Source of the DNA: Stagonosporopsis chrysanthemi
Lineage: Eukaryota > Ascomycota > Dothideomycetes > Pleosporales > Didymellaceae
Reading direction: 5' to 3'
DNA length: 13,132 nt
Assembly: GCA_022560025.1 (NCBI GenBank)
Contig: JAFISE010000367.1
Span: 1 to 13,132 of the forward strand
Positions 1 through 7,941 of this stretch are shown here, one piece after another. The notes beneath the pieces are model-generated. The model saw only the letters and a program-made list of their open reading frames with translations, had not been told where the DNA came from and made no database searches. A program made the translations under genes and the position numbers. Every line of letters begins with the position of its first letter. Within the stretch, counting starts at the first letter, position 1.

Positions 1-97
1 GAATAGAGATCTAGTCCTGCAGTTTATCCCAGTGCTCCCATACACCTCGTAGCGGATACCTATGCGATTCGGACCCCTCTAGCATCCTGTGTCGTTA
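1..97. other. Non-RIPed flank, possible end of a TA-inserting DNA transposon
   Basis: This stretch has ordinary base composition and no coding frame I can name. It stops abruptly at TGTCGT followed by TA (96-97), after which the AT-rich reverse transcriptase remnant begins in frame. Read inward from the junction on the opposite strand, the end is ACGACACAG. The MITE at the right end of the window has terminal repeats ACGACATAG next to its TA duplication, so 8 of 9 bases agree. I infer the right end of a related mariner/Tc1-type or MITE element inserted into the older retrotransposon. The left end is outside the window, so this is tentative. Confidence 0.35.
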
Positions 98-294
98 CAC
101 TATATAAATAATATTCTAATTAACTACTTAGATAACTTCTATATTACTTACCTAGATAATATCTTTATTTACTTTAAAGATACTTAGACTTACTAGATAT
201 ATATTAAAAAGGTTCTAGAATATCTTTACTTTATAGGCTTACAAGTTAATATTAAGAAAAGTAAATTCTATATAAGTTGTACTTAGTACCTTAG
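98..294 (+). pseudogene. Outer Ty3/Gypsy reverse transcriptase, 5' part (split and RIPed)
   Basis: Frame 2 reads as the palm of a Ty3/Gypsy reverse transcriptase. HYINN starts at 98. The catalytic YxDD box appears as YLDN at 149-160, with the last Asp changed to Asn as G-to-A RIP predicts. It is followed by IFIYFKDT, IKKVLEYL, GLQVNIKKSKFYIS and finally YL at the insertion point. In-frame TAG codons stand where Glu/Gln-type residues are expected. The reading resumes after the inner element at 7280 with the GIKVD-SKKV-VLAD-K block, so 98-294 and the stretch after 7279 were one gene. Nothing upstream of the palm is present. The identity is a pattern match to the family and no alignment was run. 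Confidence 0.8.
290..294. repeat. Target-site duplication of inner element, left copy (CTTAG)
   Basis: The five bases CTTAG directly precede the TG of the 5' LTR and match the five bases directly after the 3' LTR. A 5-bp duplication is usual for Ty3/Gypsy integrases. It survived RIP unchanged. Confidence 0.93.
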
Positions 295-792
295 TGTTAT
301 AATCTTGCAAAGAATACAGCACAGTGTAATAAGTAACTAACTAGAATCTTAACAAGAGCTAAGAGTTAAGGCACAGGACAAAGTAATTACAGGTTACGTA
401 ACTTGCTTGTTAATAAGCACGCACAGACTATTGCTTGTTAACAAGTATAAGACAATTCTGCTTGTTAACAAGCAACTACAACTATATTTTATTAGACTAA
501 CTTTAGTTGCTTATTAATAAGCATCTTATAGTTATAATATATAGCATAGTAGAAATATAAACTCTTATAGTTTGTGTTTAACTTAAGTAATAACTTAAGT
601 TATTAGATCTTAACTTTAACCTTTAAGCTAGACAATCTACTTTATACTACTTATTATTACTCTGCTTTTAAGACAGACAGACAGTATCTATACTCCTTAC
701 TACAAACTTCTTTTAGCTTTTTATTACTATATTTATTCTGAAGAACTAATTAAATAGTACTTACAAGCTTTGCTTAAAGTACAACCTTAATA
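295..792 (+). repeat. 5' LTR (498 bp)
   Basis: This begins TGTTATAATC and ends CCTTAATA, where the final CA has become TA. It aligns with 6782-7279 over its full length at a constant offset of 6487 and the same 498-bp length. The differences I checked are almost all C/T or A/G transitions, with at least one transversion near 738. RIP, not age alone, therefore dominates the divergence. It contains a four-unit palindrome array. No TATA box can be picked out reliably in such AT-rich sequence. Confidence 0.93.
404..523. repeat. Array of four 16-bp palindromes in the 5' LTR
   Basis: Four copies of a near-perfect palindrome related to TGCTTGTTAACAAGCA lie at 404-419, 432-447, 459-474 and 508-523. 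The copy at 459-474 is exact and the others differ by one or a few transitions. Start-to-start spacing is 28, 27 and 49 bases. The location in the first half of the LTR corresponds to U3, so a transcription-factor binding array is a reasonable inference. The same array recurs in the 3' LTR. Confidence 0.85.
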
Positions 793-1685
793 TTTTAAAT
801 ACTTCTAAGATGTCTACTACCTTAGAAAACTAAGCTACTCTAAGCAGCTCTAATAAAGCTCTACCTATATATAAGGTAGCTCCTAGAAGCAATATAATCT
901 CTGTTGCAAAGCCTAACCTCTACTATAGAAACTGTAACAAGCTAGATAAATAGCTACTTTAGTAAGACTTGTTCTTTACCTTCTAAAGACAGAGCGTACT
1001 AGAAGTCTAGCAAGTTACTTTTATAGCTAGTTATATGCGTAACTAAGCTCTAAAGTAGATTAAGCTATTCTTCTAATAGTATACTGTAGAAAAAGCCTTA
1101 GACAAAGTTAACAAATAGATATGCAATATTAATAACTTTAAAGAAAAGATTAAGACTATCTTTAGAGTTATTAATAAACTAAGCATTGCTTAACACAAGA
1201 TTTAGCATATCTAATAGTAAGACTTTGCTGCAGACTATGCTGCTAACTTTTAATAACTTACAGCTAACACTAACTAGAATAATACTACTCTACTTACTAT
1301 GTTTTAATAAGGCTTTAAGCTAAGAGTTAAGAAAGAACTAATATATAGTAGTGCACAGCTTAATACTCCTAATACACTTATTTAAGAAACTATTAATATT
1401 AATAACTAACTTTATAAACTTAACTAAGAACTTAGTTATAGAATTTATAATAGCTAATAAAACGCGTTTACTACTTAACAACGCTAGCTCTAGAGAAAGA
1501 ACAACAACTTTTAACATAGGCAACAAAGAAAATAATATCTGCTTAATACCTTATAATATATTTATATAGAAACTAGTAACTATTATAGCTTTAAAGCTAT
1601 AGACCTCTCTAATCTTAACAAAGGACCTAAGTATTAAGACTATAAGAATAAGAGTAGTAAGAGAAGTAATAAGCTTTTAGTAACT

Positions 1686-1727
1686 TGTTATAGCTGTAGC
1701 AAACAAGGCTACTATACTAAAGACTGC
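1686..1727 (+). other. Gag zinc knuckle (CCHC with His replaced by Tyr)
   Basis: In gag frame this encodes CYSCSKQGYYTKDC, i.e. C-x2-C-x4-Y-x4-C. The spacing is exactly that of the retroviral/retrotransposon nucleic-acid-binding knuckle. Tyr occupies the His position, as a C-to-T change of CAT or CAC predicts. The knuckle would bind element RNA in the virus-like particle. Confidence 0.88.
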
Positions 1728-2848
1728 TAAAGTAAGAACAAAGTTATACAGCAGCTTAATATACTTACTAGCAAGATAGACCCTGCTAATACTAGTAAAT
1801 AGAAAATACTTACTAAAGACATAGAATGTCTTATAAAAAACCTAGAGACAGGATCTAGAACAGATAACAAATATATTATACCTAATAAGGACTAATAAAG
1901 TATTTAAAGCAGAGCACCTACACTATATAAGCTTAACAAGGTTATATACTAACTAGCACAGCAAGCAAAGAATATATACTAAAACCTAGTGTTTAAAGAA
2001 AATTATAATAAAATAATCTAAGTCTTAGACTAATAATTAAAAGAATAAGAATACTAGACTAGTATTACTAACTATAAATCTAATAAGTGTATAGTATACA
2101 ATAAAGCAGTATACAACTAGAAGTACGCTTATAACAACAATATACTTAATATAGTAGATAATAAGCCTAAAGTAGCTTGTATTAAGTTATAAAAGTTACT
2201 TTAGCAACTCTTAATTAACTATATTAACATAATAACTTAAACCTAGATAGCAATACTTTCTTAAGTTTGCAAGAACTATAAGAATGCCTTAGTATCTATC
2301 TACTAGCTCTTAAAAATACAAGATAAATAGCAAGTAGAATAGTTTAACAAATATTACTATAATAATTATGCTATAACTGCTAAACTAAGACAATATAGTA
2401 AGGATATACAAAGCCTAGATAAGCTTAACTTTAACAAAGCCTTAGTATAATACAGCAGCTTACTACTAATATACACACTAGACTTATAAAACTTACAACA
2501 CTTTACTACTATATAGACTATATATAGTAATAATAGCTGTGTAATATACTATAAAGACAAGCTTTATAGTAGATAGTTTCTTAGTACTAAAGATAAGTAT
2601 TACAAGAAATAGCATAAATATACTAATAATATATATAAAACTTACTTCTAAGATAAATAATAATAGAAATACTTCTTAGGAGAAAAGATAACGCAATATG
2701 CATACTTAAAATAGTTACTAGTTAACAAATACTGCTTAAACCTATGTTAGCAATAATACTTATACTAAGACTGTAAGCTTTATAAAGAAGCTAAGATATA
2801 GAACAGATTCTTTAATCTATATAAAATAGATAGTAAGAAAAAGCTTTT

Positions 2849-2855
2849 TTTAAAC
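2849..2855 (+). promoter_or_regulatory. Putative -1 ribosomal frameshift heptamer T_TTA_AAC between gag and pol
   Basis: The seven bases TTTAAAC match the X_XXY_YYZ slippery pattern and are in phase with gag: the codons TTA and AAC start at 2850 and 2853 in frame 0. Protease and reverse transcriptase lie in frame 2, exactly one base back, and the frame-2 codons after the heptamer read directly into the protease. The region is RIPed, so bases of the heptamer could have been altered. I did not find a convincing downstream hairpin or pseudoknot. Confidence 0.6.
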
Positions 2856-5800
2856 GTGTGCTAATATTAAGTGCTAGAGATTAATCTATTAATTCTATTA
2901 AGACTGATTACCTTATTAGAATCTCTGTTGTACTAAATAGCTAACAGATAACAGTAATAGTAGACTTAAGAGCACAAAGAAATTATATATCTTAAGCTGC
3001 TATTAATTATACAGGTATAACAAAGCAAAGAAAAAATAAACTATACTCTTTATAAGTTGCTAACAAAGAACTAATACTAGAAGAATCTTTAGTAACCTAT
3101 AAAGTAGTACTACAACCTCTAAGAATATAAGATTACTATAAGTTAATAACCTTAGACATATTAAGCACAGCTACTTATACTATTATATTAAGACTACTAT
3201 AGTTATAACATTACAATTTATAGATAAATTAAGTGCATAGTAAGTTAATACTGTAAAAGAACTGTGCCTATAGTATATTATAGTTAAAGCTTCTAAGAGC
3301 TCTAGAGTAGCTAAGAGATAAAAAAAAGATTAGTAATATTCTTTTAACTAAGATACACTAAATACAAGCAGTTAACTATACAGAGACTAACTAGCTCTTA
3401 GCTTATAAAGTAATAGTTAAAGAGAAAAGTGTACCTTCTACTATCTTTAATATATACAGACAGTACGCATAGATGTTTAAAGAAGAGCTTATAGCAAAAG
3501 CTCTGCCTAAGTATAAGCTCTAGAATTACAAGATTAAGCTCTAGAAAAAAAAGCAACTAACTTTTAGGCTAATATATTAGTTATTAGAAAAGAAACTTAA
3601 TATACTATATAAGTATATTATAGAGAACCTTAAAAAGAGATTTATTAGATAATTAGAATTATCTGTAGAGTACTCTGTTCTATTTATACTAAAGAAAGAT
3701 AGCAAGCTATAACTTTGTATTAACTTTAGAAAGCTTAATAATATTATAATTAAGAATTAGTATCTCCTACTTAATATAGCAAAACTACAGGACTAATTAC
3801 AAAGAGCTTAGTACTTTACTGCGTTAGATTTAAGAAGAGTATATAACCTTATCTGTATAAAGAAAGGTAAAGAATAAAAGATAGTATTTAAGACACAATA
3901 TAGACGCTACAAGTACCTAGTTATACTATTTAGTCTAACAAACACACTAGCTATGTGCTAAGAGTTGATTGATAACGTTCTTAGAGTATATCTTAACAAA
4001 ACAGTAGTAGTGTACCTAGATAATATCTTAGTATACTTAAAAACACTAGAAGAGTACATATAATATATTATAAAAGTGCTAGAATACTTAAAGAAAGCAG
4101 ACCTCTAATTAAAACCTAAGAAGTATAAGTAGTATAAAGAAAAAGTAGAATTCTTAAGGTTTGTTATAAGACAACATAGAGTAAAGATAAGTAATACTAA
4201 GATAGATATAGTAAAGAACTAGCCTACCTAATAATAGTTAAAGAGATTTAAGAATTTCTTAGGTTTATTAACTTTAACAGACGCTTTATTAAAGATTATT
4301 CTAAGAAGGCCTTGCTGCTTACAAAGCTTACATAGAAGGACACACTCTTTAAATAAAAGAAAGAACAAGATAATATATTTAAGTTACTATAACAGGCATA
4401 TATTAACCTCCTAACACTAATTATATTTAAGAGTAATAAGCCTATATAAATAGAAATAAATGCCTTAGATTTAGTATTAAAAGTATATATTACACAGAAA
4501 AAGAATAAATAATAGTATCTAATTGCCTATTACTTATACAAGTTCTTAGAACTAGAAGAATAATATAATATGCACAATAAAGAACTATTAGCAATTGTCT
4601 TAGCTTTAAAATATTAGTAAGTATATATAGAAAGCTGTTTAGAACTTATAATCTATACAGATTACAAGAACCTAGTATACTTTACTACTACTAAGGTTTT
4701 AAACAAGCAATAAGTAAGATAGTTAGAGATACTAAGACAGTACAAGTTTAAGATACTATATACTCTAGGTAAAGACAATAGTAGAGCAGACGCCTTTAGC
4801 TAAAGATACAACTTTACAGGCAAGAAAACAATTAATAAAGCTGCTATTTTAAGAATTAACAAAGACAGATCTCTAAGACTATTATAACAGCTTAACTTAA
4901 TTATACAAGTTTAGAAAGAATAATATATACTAACTTAAGTACTAGATAAATTATAAACAAAGATTATAGAAGATTACTATAATAATATACTTTATAGACA
5001 CCTAGAAATTATATACACTATAGAACTTATTAGATAATACTATAAGTTCTCTAATATAAAAGACAAGGTTACTAAGTATATTAAAAACTATATTGCTTGC
5101 TAATAAAACAAATACAGTATATATATAAAATATAGAGAAATATAAGTAATAAAGCTACTAACAGCACTATAGATAAATATTATAATAGATTTTATTACAC
5201 AGCTACTTATATCTAAGAACTTTGTTATAGACTACAAATATAATTTAATATTTATAGTAGTAGATAGATTTATAAAAGCTGCTAAATTTATACCTTTCTA
5301 ACACAGCTACACTGCAGAGCAGCTTGTACAAGTATTCTTAGATAGAATTATTTAATACTACAGTTTTCTTAAATTAATTATTAGTAATAGAGACAAGCTC
5401 TTTATATTAAACTTTTAGACAATATTCTTTATAGAAGTAGAAACTAAGAAGAAACTTTTAACAGCTTACTATCTGCAGATAGATAGACAAATAGAATAAG
5501 TAAACTAGACAATAGAAATATATCTCTAAATATACTATAATTAGCAGCAAGACAACTAGGTTTTACTTTTACCTATAGCATAAATTGTATATAACAATAA
5601 AAAATTAAAAGTAACAAGCTATATACTATTCTGTGCTAGCTATAGATAATATTTAAATCTCTTTATACAAAGTCTTAAAAGTAATATCTAAACAGAGTTA
5701 GCAATATTCTTAGTATAGAAACTAAAGGAAGTATATTAGAAATTGCTTAATAATATTACTAAAGCTTAGTTACAAGCAATTTCCTACACAAATTAGAAAA

Positions 5801-6189
5801 GAAAAACAGTACCTTAGCTAAAAGAAGAAGATAAAGTGTATCTTTTTATAAAAAACCTATGTACACAAAGACTAATAAAAAAGCTAGACAAAGTTAAAGT
5901 TAGACTATTTTTTATTTTAAAGCAGATTAGTCTAGTTAACTACTAGCTAGACCTGCTAAAGAATATAAAGATCTACCTAGTGTTCTATATATTGCTATTA
6001 GAACTAGCTAACCTAAGAATGCTAACTTAGAAAGACTTCTATTACTAAGCTAATAGTAACAACAAATAGAAAGTTAAGAAAATTATAAGACATTGCAAAA
6101 AAGGTTGCAATAACAAGTACTTAGTTAAATAGTTAGAATACTTAGAGTTAAAAAGCACGTAGAAGCTAAGTACAAACCTTACAAACTGC
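2849..6189 (+). pseudogene. pol of inner Ty3/Gypsy chromovirus (RIPed, with a frameshift)
   Basis: Protease lies at about 2915-3225, with DLRA at 2963-2974 where the Asp protease motif DSGA is expected. Reverse transcriptase runs from about 3440 to 4265, including LDLRRVYN and YLDN at 4013-4024 for YLDD. The frame then moves from 2 to 1, best explained by a one-base deletion near 4265-4268 in the FLGF-x-NFNRRF block. RNase H covers about 4430-4800 with IEINALD, YTDYKNL and LGKDNSRADAFS. Integrase covers about 4990-5560: HHCC remnants from 4999 to 5100, first Asp 5188-5190, second Asp now Asn at 5386-5388, Glu 5494-5496, so the last two are 35 residues apart. A GPF/Y-like module (RLFFI) lies near 5900 and a chromodomain at about 6070-6177 (KKIIRH-KKG-NNKYLVK-LEY). 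Nonsense codons and lost catalytic residues mean it is dead. Confidence 0.9.
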
Positions 6190-6502
6190 TGCTAGCTAGT
6201 GTAGAAGTACTATAGTTAGCTACAGACTCTTTAATAAGACTTATAGTACTCTAAGTTATTAGAAAAGTATATATTCTAATAGACGCAGCTAGACAATTAA
6301 CTTCTTTAGCTAAATCTAGCTTACCTAACTTAATTATCTTATTTACTAAACCTAGCGCCTTGTACTATATATAATCTTTAGCCTGTTTTAGAATTTTCTT
6401 ATTCTACAATAACTATGTAATTACAGTTGCTAGCAATATCTTATTATCTTTAACCTTCTTCCTATACTCTTTATAAGTATAATCTAACAACTCCTAAGAC
6501 AT
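6179..6502 (-). pseudogene. Unrecognised antisense reading frame between chromodomain and 3' LTR (RIPed)
   Basis: On the minus strand an ATG at 6502-6500 opens a frame of 108 codons, counting the final TAA at 6181-6179. It is interrupted only by TAG codons, all explicable as Gln (CAG) or Trp (TGG) hit by RIP. Readable blocks are ELLDYTYKEYRKKVKDNK, ILLATVIT, NKKILKQAKDYI and LGLVNKIIKLGKLDLAKEVN. The translation is charged and helix-like, with none of the low-complexity look of random AT-rich frames. It overlaps the pol tail by about 10 bases and faces the polymerase frame. I cannot assign a family. It could be an accessory gene of this element lineage or a fortuitous opening. Confidence 0.5.
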
Positions 6503-6766
6503 ATTTATATATAGCTTACCTGCCTTAGTGTACTTAGTATACTTTATTTAATTTAGAGTATTTAGTATAATATAGTACTTATAGCCTTTAAAAAAACAAC
6601 AGTTATAAAAAACTTTAAATAGTGTGTTAGCTTGTTAAATTTCTAAGCTAAGTTAAAAGTTGCAGATATAAGAAGATATCTTAACTTACTAGATTACTAG
6701 ATAAGAAGAAGCTTTAGCTTTATATAAACCTAGTTACCTATTATATAGTTTAAGAATAAACTAGAT

Positions 6767-6778
6767 AAAAGAGAGAAG
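6767..6778 (+). promoter_or_regulatory. Polypurine tract before the 3' LTR
   Basis: AAAAGAGAGAAG is an uninterrupted purine run ending three bases before the 3' LTR at 6782. This is the place and composition of the plus-strand priming site of LTR retrotransposons. The matching tRNA primer site just after 792 could not be recognised, probably because of RIP. Confidence 0.75.
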
Positions 6779-6781
6779 TAG

Positions 6782-7279
6782 TATTATAATCCTGCAAAGA
6801 ATGCAGTACAGTGTAATAAGTAACTAACTAGAATTCTAACAAGAGCTAAGAGTTAAGGTATAGGACAAAGTAATTATAGGTTATATAACTTGCTTGTTAA
6901 TAAGCATATATAGACTATTGCTTATTAACAAGTATAAGACAATTCTACTTGTTAACAAGTAACTACAACTATATTTTATTAGACTAACTCTAGTTACTTA
7001 TTAATAAGTATCTTATAGTTATAATATATAGTATAGTAAGAATATAAACTCTTATAGTTTGTGTTTAACTTAAGTAACAATCTAAGTTATTAGATCTTAA
7101 CTTTAACCTTTAAGCTAGACAGTCTACTCTATACTACTTATTATTACTTTACTTTTAAAACAAACAGACAGTATCTATACTCTTTACTGTAAACTCTTTT
7201 TAGCTTTTTATTACTGTATTTATCTTTAAGAACTAATTAAATAGTACTTACAAGCTTTGCTTAAAGTACAACCTTAACA
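6782..7279 (+). repeat. 3' LTR (498 bp)
   Basis: This is the partner of 295-792 at a constant offset of 6487. It begins TATTATAATCC, where the first G of the LTR has become A, and ends CCTTAACA with the canonical CA intact. Between them the two LTRs therefore preserve the ancestral TG...CA ends. The palindrome array recurs at 6891-6906, 6919-6934, 6946-6961 and 6995-7010 with independent transitions. Confidence 0.93.
6891..7010. repeat. Array of four 16-bp palindromes in the 3' LTR
   Basis: These are the counterparts of the units at 404-523, at the same spacing. The inner TTAACAAG / TTAATAAG core is retained in all four, while several outer positions have drifted by transitions. Retention in both LTRs shows that the array belongs to the element. 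Confidence 0.85.
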
Positions 7280-7284
7280 CTTAG
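7280..7284. repeat. Target-site duplication of inner element, right copy (CTTAG)
   Basis: CTTAG follows the terminal CA of the 3' LTR and equals 290-294. Removing the element and one copy restores the interrupted reverse transcriptase frame across the junction. Confidence 0.93.
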
Positions 7285-7610
7285 GTATATTCTTATAAAC
7301 AAAGGTATTAAGGTAGATTCTAAAAAGGTATAGGTTTTAGCAGACTAGAAGCTACTTATTACTATAACAAGTATAAAGTTATTTCTAGGCTTTACTAGTT
7401 TTTATTAATAATTTGTACCTAAGTTCTTTTAGGTAGTAAAACCTTTAATTATATTATAGAGTCTATTAAATACTTTTAAATAGACTTTAGACTACTACAC
7501 TAGCTTTAAGAAGCTTAAACAGAGCCTATTAGCTATCTTAACTCTATACTACTTTAACCTAACTACTAGTTAATTTCTTTACAGACTTTATATAATTTAA
7601 TTATAGTATA
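7280..7610 (+). pseudogene. Outer Ty3/Gypsy reverse transcriptase, 3' part (RIPed)
   Basis: Immediately after the duplication the frame reads YL-YILINKGIKVDSKKV, then VLAD-K, LFLGFTSFY, FVPKF, VKPLIIL, SFKKLKQSLLAIL and FNLTTS. This is the normal continuation of a Ty3/Gypsy reverse transcriptase from the thumb toward RNase H, and it joins 98-294. TAG and TAA codons lie at Gln/Trp positions. Past about 7610 I could not follow RNase H reliably; an indel or breakpoint is likely there. The outer element's LTRs are not visible in the window. Confidence 0.78.
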
Positions 7611-7941
7611 TACAGCCTTTCTAGCTCTAACTCTATATAATTTTATTACTGCAACAAATTATATAGACCTTACTACAGTATTAAATCTAGATATAACTTA
7701 GTAGCAAGGTATAATATAGTACTATAAACAATCTATACTCTTTAGAATTACTATATAGTATTAGTATTAATAAAAAATTAATAGTATAGTATTAGATATT
7801 AAAGTTAGTATTTAGCAGCTCTATATAACTGTAAGCAAGCACACTAAGAAGCTACTGCTTACTTACTTGCTTATAGTAGACTACTAATAATAGTAAATAC
7901 TACTTTAAACAACTTAAGTAGTATTAAGTAAATATAAAGAT
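7611..7941. other. AT-rich interval with no identifiable gene
   Basis: This holds decayed sequence between the last readable part of the outer retrotransposon and the start of copy A. It may include the RNase H remnant and the former promoter of copy A. The only structure I can point to is an 8-bp inverted repeat, TAAGCAAG at 7832-7839 and CTTGCTTA at 7866-7873. Its significance is doubtful in sequence this biased. Confidence 0.5.

Larger units (their letters stand above)
810..2864 (+). pseudogene. gag of inner Ty3/Gypsy element (RIPed, unusually long)
   Basis: Frame 0 from the ATG at 810 carries a recognisable Gag. MSTTLEN and VAPRSNIISVAKPNLY come first. The capsid-like core QVTFIASYMRN-ALK-IKLFF, the NFKEKIKTIFRVIN block and DFAADYAANF follow. 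The CCHC knuckle lies at 1686-1727. The frame then continues as one RIPed protein for more than 1.1 kb, past a second Cys-rich cluster near 2733-2774, to the slippery site at 2849-2855. Dozens of TAG/TAA codons sit at likely Gln and Trp positions. The true end is uncertain; the first stop after the heptamer is at 2862-2864. At roughly 680 codons it is long for a Ty3/Gypsy Gag, and I cannot name the C-terminal extension. Confidence 0.8.
295..7279 (+). mobile_element. Complete, RIP-inactivated Ty3/Gypsy chromovirus retrotransposon
   Basis: The element is 6985 bp with two 498-bp LTRs, each running from TG (TA in the mutated 3' copy) to CA (TA in the 5' copy), and is flanked by CTTAG on both sides. 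Internally the order is gag with a CCHC knuckle, protease, reverse transcriptase, RNase H, integrase with HHCC and DD35E residues, a GPF/Y-like module and a chromodomain. That order defines a Ty3/Gypsy chromovirus. All frames contain many TAG/TAA codons and RIP-type replacements, so it cannot move on its own. It sits inside the reverse transcriptase gene of an older Ty3/Gypsy element and is therefore the younger of the two. Confidence 0.93.

Noticed and set aside
404..523. CRISPR-like array (regularly spaced palindromic repeats)
   Set aside because: There are only four units with uneven last spacing, located in a eukaryotic LTR and duplicated with it. There are no spacers of constant size and no cas genes.
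793..812. tRNA primer binding site after the 5' LTR
   Set aside because: The sequence after 792 does not show a TGG start or a recognisable tRNA complement, and RIP may have erased it, so no feature was called.
1338..1569. Two overlapping short open frames on opposite strands (1338-1526 minus, 1351-1569 plus)
   Set aside because: They lie inside gag in other frames, and their translations are Leu/Ile/Asn-rich noise typical of AT-rich DNA.
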